From: Planctomycetota bacterium
GTDB taxonomy: Bacteria; Planctomycetota; Phycisphaerae; SM23-33
DNA: 64,000 nt
Assembly: GCA_022705325.1 (NCBI GenBank)
Contig: JAKJER010000021.1
Location: 1 to 64,000, forward strand
Reading direction: 5' to 3'
The position numbers and the translations under genes are program-made. The notes beneath the pieces were generated by a model. The model was not told the origin of the DNA, ran no database searches, and worked only from the letters and a program-made list of their open reading frames with translations. This document shows, one piece after another, positions 42,401 to 50,498 of this stretch (the first letter of the stretch is position 1; each line of letters starts with the position of its first letter).

Positions 42401-43909
42401 CAGCAGCTCCTGGCACGCCGCCGTCGTCCGCTCCAGGTCCTCCAGGCTCGATCCGCCGATCTTCTTGCGGAGCTCGGCCAGCCGGCCCTCGGCGGCCGTC
42501 AGCTTCGCCTCCCAGTCCGCCGGGATCTTGTACGCCGGCCCGTACGTCTTCTGAAGGTGCGCCACGGCCCGCCGGATGGCGGCCGGGTTGAACTCCAGGT
42601 CCAGCCGCGCCTTGAGCAGCTCCGCGTCGTCCTTCAGGCGTACCAGCCGCAGCAGGAAGCGGACGTCGGCCTCGGTCTTGACCTCCGCGAGCTTCTGGCG
42701 GACGCTGTCGCTCCACGGGCGGGGCAGTTGTTGGGCAACGCGGTCCGCCCAGCTCTGCATGGACTCGCCCTCGGCCGGCTGGTCGACCGACACGTTCTCC
42801 ATCGCGACCGCCCGCTTGACCGTCAGCCAGTTCCTGCCGTCCTGCGAGACCTGCACGTCCAACTCGCTGGGCATGCGGTCATAGTATTCCCTCTGGCGGT
42901 CGCGGCTGATCACCACGCGGGCGATCGTGGCCGGGCGGGCCAACTCGACCGCCGCCCACGACTCCATCTTCCCGCCCGCCCAACTTCGCGAGTTGCCGTA
43001 CTGGCCATCGTTGAGGTGCTCGATCTTGTGGGCCTCCTGGCCCTCCAGGCAGCTTGACGCGTACGCCCGCCCGCCGGCCGACGCCAGGGCGAGATTGTCC
43101 AGCGTCGTTTCCTCATGCCCGTAGACTTCCAACTCGTCGATGCAGGGCTCGCCCCCGTCCGCCGTGCGCCGGATCACCACGCGAACGTGGCGGGCCTGCA
43201 CGGGCGGAAACTCCAGGTCGTTGGCCCGCGTCGGCAGCAGCAGGATCTTCTCGCTGCTGAGTATCCGCGTCGACTGCACTCGTCGCACCGTCGTCCACGT
43301 CTTGCCGTCGCTCGACACCTGCACCTCGAACGACGCCGGCACGCGGTCCTTGTAGTGGCCCGTGCGATCGCGAGACAGCACGATCCGGTCGATCACCGCC
43401 GCCTTGGCCAGCTCGATTTGCGCCCAGCCGGATGGACCGGAAGCGATCCAACTGCGGGCGTTGCCGTACTGACCGTCGTTGAGATGCTCGATCTTGTGAG
43501 CGGCGTAGCCGTCGAGGCAGCCGGAGGCCGTCGCCTTCGCCCCCGCCGACGCCAGCGCCAGGTTGGTCGCCTGCTTGATCTCGCTGCCGGGCGCGTACAC
43601 CTCCAGCTCGTCGATGCACGGCTGGGCGGAGTGCGACTTGTGGATGACCACGCGGACGAATTTCGCCTCGACGCCGTCGAACTTGATCACGTTCGGCCGC
43701 GCGGGCTCGAGGTTCATCCACTCGGCCGCCGCACCTGCCTGCGCCGCCCCAGCCGAGGGACGGGCCGCAGCCGGCCGACGAGCGACCGGCCCAGCCGGCG
43801 CCTTGCGAGCCGGCGGGGCCGCCGGCGCGATATCGACCGCAAACGCGGCCACAACGGCAACCAGCCCCCAGAACGCGACGATAGCTCGACAGGCGACCTT
43901 CACGGGCAT
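39401..43909 (-). CDS. Multidomain secreted protein: two discoidin-like domains, beta-propeller/c-heme (hydrazine-synthase-alpha-related) and SUMF1 domain
   Basis: 1502 residues. After the signal peptide, two F5/8-type-C-like domains (about 70-230 and 240-380) share ASGCLDGYAAHKIEHLNDGQYGN/ASSCLEGQEAHKIEHLNDGQYGN, an internal duplication. A helical stretch and a PD40-type propeller follow (IGADGKNLRQITTDTEGDVDNGDPCYLPDG). Heme motifs are CVGCH at 1000 and 1049. From about 1250 comes a formylglycine-generating-enzyme-type (SUMF1) fold: PAGEFVMG, GRKVSLPTETQWEWACRAG, GLHDMAGNVSEW, VVRGGSWCSR. Its second active-site Cys is replaced by Asp, so true FGE activity is unlikely. AAGGAG abuts ATG 43909; GTG 43903 is better spaced and may be the real start. 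It is a long relative of 7499-10438. Confidence 0.85.
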   Translation of the reverse strand: MPVKVACRAIVAFWGLVAVVAAFAVDIAPAAPPARKAPAGPVARRPAAARPSAGAAQAGAAAEWMNLEPARPNVIKFDGVEAKFVRVVIHKSHSAQPCIDELEVYAPGSEIKQATNLALASAGAKATASGCLDGYAAHKIEHLNDGQYGNARSWIASGPSGWAQIELAKAAVIDRIVLSRDRTGHYKDRVPASFEVQVSSDGKTWTTVRRVQSTRILSSEKILLLPTRANDLEFPPVQARHVRVVIRRTADGGEPCIDELEVYGHEETTLDNLALASAGGRAYASSCLEGQEAHKIEHLNDGQYGNSRSWAGGKMESWAAVELARPATIARVVISRDRQREYYDRMPSELDVQVSQDGRNWLTVKRAVAMENVSVDQPAEGESMQSWADRVAQQLPRPWSDSVRQKLAEVKTEADVRFLLRLVRLKDDAELLKARLDLEFNPAAIRRAVAHLQKTYGPAYKIPADWEAKLTAAEGRLAELRKKIGGSSLEDLERTTAACQELLGLQRSLLLANPLLNFDDVLVLNRKAPHRDTRETYWLWGQRYGMTVNWSCDFRPKNAPVAPYWEDELSAVSLREGMARSRTIYKPPRTHMLQHPEVHFDARTILFAAPSENGAFQVWEIGADGKNLRQITTDTEGDVDNGDPCYLPDGRIIFNSTRLFTGVPCEDGQSYVSNLCLCDADGKNTRLLTFDQESNWYPTVLNDGRVLFTRYEYANVSHQFGRLLFHMNPDGTNQMEFYGSNSYWPNSIFYARPIPNHPTMVAGVVCGHHGPNRTGRLVLLDPARGRHETSGAIQTIPGYGKGVQRVVEDTLYQGDWPKFAHPWPLSESYFLVAARLNPRQLDYAIYLVDVFDNFTEIARLDAHSLLEPIPLAPRPRPPVIRDRVQLDKKTASVYLVDVYKGEGLRGVPRGSVKKLRVFTYNFVYRHTARRGFGHLATPGVDGPWEPRFLLGTVDVNENGSAYFQVPANTPISIQPLDEQGRALQQMRSWFTAMPGEVLSCVGCHERQDDLPPPDSARVATALASVEPWKGPARGFDFEREVQPVLDRYCVGCHDGSKPGRPDLARKSEQDKLRISRDYQEATHSSISTVLTPAYIALHPYVRRAHAESHYGRQVASEFFVDTSLLVQMLRKGHHNVRLDDDAWRRLYAWIDLGAPDQGSWRFSEWGTPFDFYERRREMLARYANRTDDVEWMPETADPPPAFVKPPPAPPPAAAPACANWPFDPAEAKRRQDAAGLPKTIKLELAKGLEIECVLVPAGEFVMGRSAGPADEGPAFRARIDKPFYMARCEITNAQYQALADERHDSGFVSWFSIDWRGEGYPLTAGALPAVRVSQQEATAFCRLLARRTGRKVSLPTETQWEWACRAGSADAMWYGSTDEDFAKLENLAGREVQKLAFGAKPKWFLRDDRFDDATLITAPVGSKQPNAWGLHDMAGNVSEWTASPYRPYPYDTAAAAAPAEAEFVVRGGSWCSRPQDATSATRWKYPAWRKVHNVGFRVIVEP

Positions 43910-44047
43910 CTCCTTTCCGACCGTCCAGCCAAACGAAAGCGAGGCGACGGCATTTCCGGCAATCGCGTCCGTGGTTTATCATATCCTACAGGTTCCCCCG
44001 ACAGAGCGAACGGCTTCAGACCTGGCTTTATGCCTCAACGCAGCTCG

Positions 44048-46318
44048 CTACGGAAGCGGGCCAATCCGCTCCGGCGGCCAGTATCGCTTCGTCGCCTTGC
44101 CGATCAGGCAGTAGCGGGGCACGGTGCCCAGCGTGTAGATGGCCCGGCCCTGCTGGTCGTACAGCTTCAGCGACGGGTCGGCCCGCGTCCACAGCCGCCC
44201 GTCGAGGCTGGCGGCGCTGTTGTCGCCCAACACGAAGAACTCGTCGAACTCGCTCCTCTGCGGGTCGCGGGCCAGGCGCATCGGGTTGCCCGTCGTCCCC
44301 CACCCGGGCATGCCGTACGCCACACCCAGCCTGCTGGCATACTTACCCGAGTCCTCTTGGTCATACCTGTTGCCCATCAGTTCGGGGCAGGTATAGTAGA
44401 TGTCCCTGTGGACCTGCAGATGACGGACCGCGCCCCCGCCTGTGCCCTCGATGGCCAGACTCGGCTGGGGGATCGTCGCTACAGCCGTCGGGCCACCCGA
44501 CTGCAGGACTCGTTCAAGCTCCGCTTCGCTCATGCTGCTCAGCCAGTCGCGCACGGCCTGTGGGCTCTTCGATAGGGTCTCCCGCTCCTGGGGCGAAAGC
44601 CCAGCCTGGACATACTGAAGGACCAAGGCTGGATCGTAACGGGCCAGCCAGTGCCTCGCCTGCCCGGGCGAGAGCTGGCTATGCCAATGCCGGCTCGCTG
44701 CTATACCCGCTGACAGCGAAAGCGCCCGCAGCTTCTCCACGTCCGGCGAATACTGCCCATCCTCGGATGCCAGGACCGGTTGGCCGTCCACGAAGAACGT
44801 AAGGCGGTAATCCGCGTGGGCCAGTGCCAGCCGGACGGCACGTCCGGTCGCAGTTCCAGTCTGGGCCTTGGCCCATTCCTGCCACGAGCCGTCCGCCCTT
44901 CGGGATGACAAGATCGCCGTTCCGTCGGTGCTGAGCTCGGCCTGGAACTCCATGCCCATCCGGCCCAGCCGCAACCGGATCTGGCCCTGCTGCGGAGGCG
45001 TCCACTCCACCGTCAGCCGCAGGTCCCCGCAGACGTCGGCAGTCTCGTCGAAGCCGGCCCCGAACTGTGACGAGCAGGGGAAGAACAGCTTCCGATCGGC
45101 GTCGAACGACAGGAGACTCTCCTTCGCGCCGTCCGGGAGACGGAAGCTCCGCCGGTCTTCCGCCTCCTTCCAGTCGCCCTCGGTCCGCCAGCGCCCTCGG
45201 AGCGACCCGTCGCGAGGAAGGTAGTCCTGGTCGCACAGCAACTGCCACACCGACTCCTGGACGCTCGGCGGCTTGCGGCGGATCCGCCAAGGGGCGTTCT
45301 CGTCGCTCCTGCAGAACACGTCGCCCAGGATAATCTCGATGCTCTCGCCAGGCAGGCCGATCAGGCGCTTGACGTAGTTCTCCCGCAGGTTCTGCGGGTT
45401 GCGGAAGACGATGACGTCCCACGGGCGCAGCTCGACCAGGTTCAGCAGCTTGATCGCCACGATGCGATCGCCCTCGCTCATCTGCCTGGGGCCCTTGAGG
45501 GGCAGCGCCGTGCCGCAGTTGGTGCACTCCGCCAGGCCGCGCGCGTCAACCCGCCCCGCAAGCCCACACGCCTCGCACATCACCTCCGCGTGCTCGCCGA
45601 GAATCGTCGGGGCCATCGCGCCTGTCGGCACATAGAAAGCTTCCACTGCCCACAGCTTCGCCAGCAGCGCCAGGGCCACCAGGACCGGCTCCTTCGCTGC
45701 CACCGCGCCAGCCAGCAGCTTGACCGGCCGAGGCGGGCCGCCCGCCCCCTTGCACGCGCCGGCAGCCGACTTGTAGATCGCGATGACCCACAGCGCCCAG
45801 ATCGCGGCCAGCATTGCGTAGTACATCGGCTTCGTCTTGTGTGGCGTAACGAACAGGAAGATCAGCACGATGATCGTGCCCACGGCGTGGCCCCACTTGC
45901 CGATGTACACGTGCCCCAGCCCCGGCATCAGGCGCGACAGGAACATTGCCACGTATGGGTTCTTCGTCTTGAGCGGGGACGGAAGCGGTGCGGATGCCGC
46001 GGGGGACGGCTCGCCCGAGGGGACAACAGCGTCCGTAACCCCCGCCTCCGCCGGTTGACGCCCGCGGATCAAGAAGTAGGCGTGCACCTGGCTCAGCGCG
46101 CTCACGACCATCGGCGCCAGCATCCCCAGCAGGATCTCCCGCAAACCCCCGGAGGCCCCGAAAATCAGCCAGAACTGCGCCCCCGCCGCCGCCGCCAGCG
46201 CCACCAGGAAGACAACCCCGGCCGGCCAACTCCCGCCGTAGAACTGGCCCAAGCCCGGCAACAGCATCGACAAGTTCACCGCCAACCAGGGATTCTTCTG
46301 TTCCGCCCGATCACTCAT
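44048..46318 (-). CDS. Atypical signal peptidase I (S26) homologue lacking the catalytic Ser, with inserted zinc ribbon and beta-sandwich
   Basis: 756 residues. Two TM2-like membrane repeats at the N-terminus (PWLAVNLSMLLPGLGQFYGG and PYVAMFLSRLMPGLGHVYIG) precede the S26 core. The catalytic box reads VPTGAMAPTI: Ala234 stands where family members have Ser (GSM). Lys290 in GDRIVAIKLL is kept, as are DVIVFRNP, NYVKRLIGLPGESIEI and, near 695, FFVLGDNSAASLDGR. Between box B and the Lys, CEAC...CTNC (248, 251, 265, 268) is a zinc ribbon. Between the last boxes about 250 residues form a beta-sandwich-like insertion (LRLTVEWTPPQQGQIRLRLG). AGGAG supports ATG 46318. It may be a pseudo-protease, or the Ala codon (45617-45619) may be an error. 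Confidence 0.85.
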   Translation of the reverse strand: MSDRAEQKNPWLAVNLSMLLPGLGQFYGGSWPAGVVFLVALAAAAGAQFWLIFGASGGLREILLGMLAPMVVSALSQVHAYFLIRGRQPAEAGVTDAVVPSGEPSPAASAPLPSPLKTKNPYVAMFLSRLMPGLGHVYIGKWGHAVGTIIVLIFLFVTPHKTKPMYYAMLAAIWALWVIAIYKSAAGACKGAGGPPRPVKLLAGAVAAKEPVLVALALLAKLWAVEAFYVPTGAMAPTILGEHAEVMCEACGLAGRVDARGLAECTNCGTALPLKGPRQMSEGDRIVAIKLLNLVELRPWDVIVFRNPQNLRENYVKRLIGLPGESIEIILGDVFCRSDENAPWRIRRKPPSVQESVWQLLCDQDYLPRDGSLRGRWRTEGDWKEAEDRRSFRLPDGAKESLLSFDADRKLFFPCSSQFGAGFDETADVCGDLRLTVEWTPPQQGQIRLRLGRMGMEFQAELSTDGTAILSSRRADGSWQEWAKAQTGTATGRAVRLALAHADYRLTFFVDGQPVLASEDGQYSPDVEKLRALSLSAGIAASRHWHSQLSPGQARHWLARYDPALVLQYVQAGLSPQERETLSKSPQAVRDWLSSMSEAELERVLQSGGPTAVATIPQPSLAIEGTGGGAVRHLQVHRDIYYTCPELMGNRYDQEDSGKYASRLGVAYGMPGWGTTGNPMRLARDPQRSEFDEFFVLGDNSAASLDGRLWTRADPSLKLYDQQGRAIYTLGTVPRYCLIGKATKRYWPPERIGPLP

Positions 46319-46433
46319 ACCCGTCTCCTGAGCTGGTGGCGAAAGCATAATCCGTGTTTGGCAAAAGGAGAAGGGGATTTGTGCTAAGTCTACTGTTGGG
46401 TTACCACTCTTTCGGAGGGGAGCTGGGGCTCAA

Positions 46434-46649
46434 TTATAGGCTTTCGTCAAGCGGCAGGGTGCTTCCGCCCTCGTCCTCAGTCAAGGCCTCCTGCGCCATC
46501 CGGGCAAGCGTATCGCCCGAGCGAGCGAAGGATTCCGCCCACCGCTTCTCGTCGGCCAGCTCCTCCAGGATCATCGCCGCCAACGCGTCCTGCTGTTCGT
46601 CCGGCAGACGGGACACTTCCTGAAGGGCTTTTTCCAGCAGCTTAGTCAT
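46434..46649 (-). CDS. Small antitoxin-like protein, unpaired
   Basis: 71 residues, mostly helical and acidic: TKLLEKALQEVSRLPDEQQD, then ILEELADEKRWAESFARSGDTLARMAQEAL and the tail STLPLDESL. This is the pattern of a widespread small protein often found beside RelE/ParE-type toxins and annotated as antitoxin. No toxin reading frame is visible on either side, so it is either orphan or not an antitoxin. GGAGG stands about nine bases before ATG 46649. A minus-strand promoter is likely: TTGACG (46709-46704), 19 bases, TACAAT (46684-46679). Confidence 0.75.
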   Translation of the reverse strand: MTKLLEKALQEVSRLPDEQQDALAAMILEELADEKRWAESFARSGDTLARMAQEALTEDEGGSTLPLDESL

Positions 46650-46678
46650 CGCGCAGGTCCTCCCCTCCCGTTGCCCAA

Positions 46679-46709
46679 TATTGTAACTGCACCTGCCGCT
46701 CTGCGTCAA
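46679..46709 (-). promoter_or_regulatory. Promoter of the small antitoxin-like gene
   Basis: Minus strand TTGACG (46709-46704) and TACAAT (46684-46679), spacer 19 bases, start expected near 46672, giving a leader of about 22 bases with GGGAGGGGAGG inside it. Confidence 0.45.
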
Positions 46710-46779
46710 TGTGATGCGAGCGGGAATCCACACTGAGCTGGTGCGTTTGGCGAATGGTCACCAAACCGAAAGGCCGATC

Positions 46780-48309
46780 ATGCTGACACGACGCGGATTC
46801 CTGACATCGACGGCGGCGGCGGCCGGGGCGCTGCTGGCGGGACAACTCCCCCTGAACACCCGGGCAAAGGCAGCGGAGGCCGGCGGCGCGGGACCCGCCA
46901 AGCGCCCGCCCAACATCGTCATCGTCTTCATCGACGACATGGGCTACGCCGACATCGGGCCCTTCGGCGCCAAAGGCTACAAGACCCCCAACCTGGACCG
47001 GATGGCCGCCGAGGGACGCGCGTTCACCGACTTCTACGTGGCCACGGCCGTCTGCTCCGCCAGCCGCTCCGCCCTCATGACCGGCTGCTACAACGTCCGC
47101 GTCGGGATCCAGGGGGCGCTGAGCCACTCGGCCAACCACGGCCTGAGCGGCAAGGAGACGACCCTGGGCACGCTGGCCAAGTCCAGGGGCTACGCGACGG
47201 CCTGCTTCGGCAAGTGGCATCTGGGCCACCACCCCAAGTTCCTGCCCACCAACCGCGGGTTCGACGAGTACTACGGCCTGCCGTACTCGAACGACATGTG
47301 GCCGTTCCACCCGACGGCGGGCGCCCACTTCTGCGACCTGCCCCTGTTCGAGAACGACAAGGTCCTGGACGCCCAGGTCACGCCGGCCGAGCAGCGGGCC
47401 CTGACCACCGACTACACGAACCGGGCGGTGCGGTTCATCGAGAAGAACAAGGACCGCCCGTTCCTGCTCTACCTGCCCCACACGATGGTCCACGTGCCGC
47501 TGTTCGTCAGCGACAAGTACCAGGACAAGACGGTCCGCGGGCTGTTCGGCGACGTCGTGGAGGAGGTGGACTGGTCGGTCGGGCAGATCCTCGACGCCCT
47601 CAAGCGGACCGGCGTGGACGACAACACGCTGGTGATCTTCAGCAGCGACAACGGCCCGTGGCTCAGTTACGGCGAGCACGCGGGCTCGGCCGGGCCTCTC
47701 CGCGAGGGCAAGGGCACGATCTTCGAGGGCGGCGTCCGCGTGCCCACGCTGATGCGCTGGCCCGGGCGCATCCCCGCCGGCACGCGATGCGCCGTTCCGG
47801 CCATGACCATCGACGTCCTGCCGACCGTCGCGCACCTGATCGGCGCCAAGCTGCCGGATCACCCGATCGACGGCAAGAACATCTGGCCGCTGCTGGCCGG
47901 CGAACCGGGCGCCGCAAGCCCCCAGGAGGCGTACTACTTCTACTGGGGCAGCCAGCTCCAGGCGGTGCGAATGGGCCGGTGGAAACTGCACTTCCCCCAC
48001 GGCTACCGCACCCTGGCAGCCGGAGCGGAGGCCAAGGGCGGCAAGCCCGGCCCGTACAAGCAGGCGCAGATCGGCCTGTCGCTGTTCGACCTGGAGAAGG
48101 ACATCGGCGAGACGACGGACGTGTCCGCCCGGCACCCGGACGTGGTCGCCAGGATCCAGAAGCTCGCCGACGCCGCCCGCGAGGAACTCGGCGACGGCAA
48201 GCGCAAGGGCAAAGGCTGCCGCGAGGCCGAGCGACTCCAGAAGGGCGACCTCCGCTTCACGTGGAAGCCGGGCGTGCCCAACAAGATCGAGCCCGAGGTC
48301 GTCCCGTAG
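46780..48309 (+). CDS. Sulfatase with CSASR active-site motif, Tat-exported
   Basis: 509 residues. LTRRGFLTSTAAAAGALLAG is a twin-arginine signal. Core motifs: NIVIVFIDDMGYADIG, CSASRSALMTG with Cys92 (CxAxR form of the formylglycine site), GKWHLGHHPKFLPTNRGFDEYYG, SSDNGPWL, GGVRVPTLMRWPG. It looks like arylsulfatase A/cerebroside-sulfatase-type enzymes common in planctomycetes. It hydrolyses sulfate esters outside the cytoplasm. ATG 46780 has AAGG upstream; the in-frame ATG at 46711 would put 23 residues before the Tat motif and is less likely. The C-terminal end is Lys-rich. Confidence 0.92.
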   Translation: MLTRRGFLTSTAAAAGALLAGQLPLNTRAKAAEAGGAGPAKRPPNIVIVFIDDMGYADIGPFGAKGYKTPNLDRMAAEGRAFTDFYVATAVCSASRSALMTGCYNVRVGIQGALSHSANHGLSGKETTLGTLAKSRGYATACFGKWHLGHHPKFLPTNRGFDEYYGLPYSNDMWPFHPTAGAHFCDLPLFENDKVLDAQVTPAEQRALTTDYTNRAVRFIEKNKDRPFLLYLPHTMVHVPLFVSDKYQDKTVRGLFGDVVEEVDWSVGQILDALKRTGVDDNTLVIFSSDNGPWLSYGEHAGSAGPLREGKGTIFEGGVRVPTLMRWPGRIPAGTRCAVPAMTIDVLPTVAHLIGAKLPDHPIDGKNIWPLLAGEPGAASPQEAYYFYWGSQLQAVRMGRWKLHFPHGYRTLAAGAEAKGGKPGPYKQAQIGLSLFDLEKDIGETTDVSARHPDVVARIQKLADAAREELGDGKRKGKGCREAERLQKGDLRFTWKPGVPNKIEPEVVP

Positions 48310-48821
48310 ACGCGCCGCCCCGCCGCACACCGCCCGGAGCGCACGGGAACGCATGGGTCGCCCCCGCTCGCGGGCGGGACGGGTGCGCTCGCGGCAAGGG
48401 CGCGAGAAGGGCGCGATAGTTCGCGGGCAGTTCGCCCGGGTTCGCATCCGCAAAGTCCTACCGATCAAGCTGTTGCGGCCATCCGGGAGACGGTTCGACC
48501 GGGTGGGACCCGCCCGGTCGCGCCCTGAAGCGCCCTGAGACTGGGAGGATTCCCCTATGCCGTCCCTTGGGGCCGGAGGAGCGGGGCCGACCAGACGCGG
48601 AACAGGCGGCACCTCGAGCCTGGACAAACCGGCCAACGTGTCTGGCGCACGCTGATCGGGCGTATAGCCGACTCTGATCCGAAAACCGACCCGCGGGTCG
48701 TCGGCCGGGCGAAGACCCGTCTGCGGGGCGGCTGTGCGCGTTCCTGACGGTTCGCCTGCGGACGGGCGATCCGTGCAGGATGACCATCGCCAATTCTCCC
48801 CGTTCGGAGTAGACTGTGACC
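48310..48821. other. 512-bp intergenic region
   Basis: Contains a perfect eight-base stem CGACCGGG...CCCGGTCG (48496-48520, nine-base loop), possibly the distal terminator of the sulfatase transcript. A 32-codon reading frame at 48557-48655 with its own GGGAGG site is listed separately. The right end holds GGAG at 48806-48809, spaced for a GTG start at 48816 or the ATG at 48822 of the next gene. No RNA family is recognised. Confidence 0.35.
48557..48655 (+). CDS. Possible 32-residue peptide
   Basis: ATG 48557, eight bases after GGGAGG, stop TGA 48653-48655. The product is Gly/Thr/Arg-rich (PSLGAGGAGPTRRGTGGTSS...), with no membrane span or motif. The only support is the ribosome site and the open space around it. 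It may be chance in GC-rich DNA. Confidence 0.22.
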   Translation: MPSLGAGGAGPTRRGTGGTSSLDKPANVSGAR

Positions 48822-50114
48822 ATGAACACGTTCTCTTGCAGGCGTGCGTTGATGACGGCTGTGGTCGCGGTGGCGCTTGGGGCCGGCTCCTTTGCGCAGG
48901 CGGCGGACTGGCCCGCGTGGCGCGGTGCCGCGGGCATCGGCGTGTGCACCGAAGAGGACCTGCCCCTTCGCTGGAGCCCCACCGAGAACGTCCGCTGGCG
49001 CATCCCCCTGCCGGAAGCGGGCAACTCCACGCCCATCGTCGTGGCTGGGCGGGTGTTCGTCACGCAGCCCGTTGGTCCACGGCGAACGCTGATGTGCTTC
49101 GACCGGCGCGACGGCAAGCTGCTGTGGCAGCAGGGCGTTCAGACGGCTGCCAAGGAAACCACGCACGGCACGAACCCGCACTGCTCGGCCTCGCCGGTCA
49201 GCGACGGCCAGCGCGTGGTCGCCTCGTTCGCCAGCGACGGGCTGTTCTGCTACGACCTGGAAGGCAGGGAGCTGTGGCGCCGGACCGACCTGGGCAAGCA
49301 GGTCCACATCTGGGGCAACGCTTCCTCCCCCGTGCTGCACGGCGGCTTGTGCTACCTGAACTTCGGCCCGGGCGTGACGACGTACCTGATCGCGGTGGAC
49401 AAGACCACCGGCAAGACTGTCTGGAAGCACGACGAGCAGACGGATTACGGCAAGCCCCTGCCGGCGGATCCCAAGACCGGCAAGCGGGGCAACCCCACGT
49501 ACATCGGCTCGTGGGCCACACCGGTGATCATGAAGGTTCAGGGGCGCGAGCAACTGCTGATGGGCTGGCCGCGCCGGATGGCGGCCTACGACCCGGCTAC
49601 GGGCAAAGAGCTGTGGAGCTGCGAAGGACTGAAGGAACTGGTCTACACCTCGCCGATCCACGACGGCGAGATCGCGGTGGTGCTGGGCGGGTTCGGCGGC
49701 CCGGCGATGGCGATCCGCACCGGACCGGAGGGCAAGCTGGACGCGTCGCAGGTGCTGTGGCACCACCCGCGAAACCGCCAGCGGATCGGCTCGGCCGTCA
49801 TCCGCGGCGGACACATGTACCTCCACACCGACCCCGGCTACGCCCAGTGTTACGAGTTGGCCACGGGCAAACTGGTGTGGGAGGAGCGGCTGACCGGGCA
49901 AGGACGCGGGACGACGAACTGGTCGTCGGTCCTGCTGGCCGGCGAGCGGTGCTACACGATCACCCAGGGCGGCGACTGCTTCGTGTTCCGCGCCTCGCCG
50001 AAGTTCGAGCTGCTGGCCGTCAATTCACTGGGCGAACGCAGCAATTCCTCCATCGCCGCCAGCGACGGCGAGCTGTTCATCCGCACCCACAAGGCACTGT
50101 GGTGCATCAAGTAG
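48822..50114 (+). CDS. PQQ-like beta-propeller protein (exported)
   Basis: 430 residues with a signal peptide (RRALMTAVVAVALGAGSFAQAA). Mature start DWPAWRGAAGIGVC is typical of planctomycetal PQQ-like propellers. Blade motifs recur: RRTLMCFDRRDGKLLWQQ, LFCYDLEGRELWRR, YLIAVDKTTGKTVWKH, MAAYDPATGKELWS and CYELATGKLVWEE. It is likely a periplasmic scaffold or binding protein; there is no clear quinoprotein dehydrogenase active site. ATG 48822 is used, but GTG 48816 is better spaced to GGAG and may be the start. Confidence 0.88.
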   Translation: MNTFSCRRALMTAVVAVALGAGSFAQAADWPAWRGAAGIGVCTEEDLPLRWSPTENVRWRIPLPEAGNSTPIVVAGRVFVTQPVGPRRTLMCFDRRDGKLLWQQGVQTAAKETTHGTNPHCSASPVSDGQRVVASFASDGLFCYDLEGRELWRRTDLGKQVHIWGNASSPVLHGGLCYLNFGPGVTTYLIAVDKTTGKTVWKHDEQTDYGKPLPADPKTGKRGNPTYIGSWATPVIMKVQGREQLLMGWPRRMAAYDPATGKELWSCEGLKELVYTSPIHDGEIAVVLGGFGGPAMAIRTGPEGKLDASQVLWHHPRNRQRIGSAVIRGGHMYLHTDPGYAQCYELATGKLVWEERLTGQGRGTTNWSSVLLAGERCYTITQGGDCFVFRASPKFELLAVNSLGERSNSSIAASDGELFIRTHKALWCIK

Positions 50115-50193
50115 GCCTGCTCCTGTCGGCCCAAGCCGCGTTCGGGGGCGGACCGCCGGGCGAAAGCATGCCCTGTGAACCGGCCTCATCGCG

Positions 50194-50199
50194 TACAAT
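50194..50199 (+). promoter_or_regulatory. -10 box giving a possible leaderless mRNA
   Basis: TACAAT ends seven bases before the ATG at 50206, so transcription would start at or next to the A of the start codon. No ribosome site lies before that ATG. No good -35 is seen (CTGTGA at 15 bases). Confidence 0.4.
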
Positions 50200-50205
50200 A
50201 GGGAC

Positions 50206-50490
50206 ATGGCCATGAACAACCAACAGAAGCGGCCGGACAAACCGGTAGTGCCCCAGTACCAGTACAAGATCGCCAGCGTCGCGGACTCGTGGCAGGCTGA
50301 CGGTGTCGAACGGGAGATGCGACGCAGCTTCGGCGCAGCCGGGATCACCTTCCTGTCAATCGGACGCGGGGGAGACAAACGGGAAGTCATGATGGACAGC
50401 GGGACCGTGCCGCTGGCCGACGAGCAGGTGGACCGGGCCCGGACGGCGGCCGCGGCCGCCAAGAAGAAACTGGGCCTGGCCGCGGAGTAG
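50206..50490 (+). CDS. Small conserved-looking cytoplasmic protein, unknown function
   Basis: 94 residues, not recognised. The middle (YQYKIASVADSWQADGVEREMRRSFGAAGITFLSIGRGGDKREVMM) has alternating strand and helix, and the end is an Ala/Lys helix (DRARTAAAAAKKKLG). No signal or membrane segment. It is probably expressed from a leaderless transcript and precedes a methyltransferase gene by eight bases, so the two form an operon. Confidence 0.62.
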   Translation: MAMNNQQKRPDKPVVPQYQYKIASVADSWQADGVEREMRRSFGAAGITFLSIGRGGDKREVMMDSGTVPLADEQVDRARTAAAAAKKKLGLAAE

Positions 50491-50498
50491 CGGCGGGC

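Noticed and set aside
40001..43057. 1018-codon plus-strand frame opposite the 1502-residue fusion
   Set aside because: Shadow of the real minus-strand gene; composition is typical of GC-rich antisense frames.
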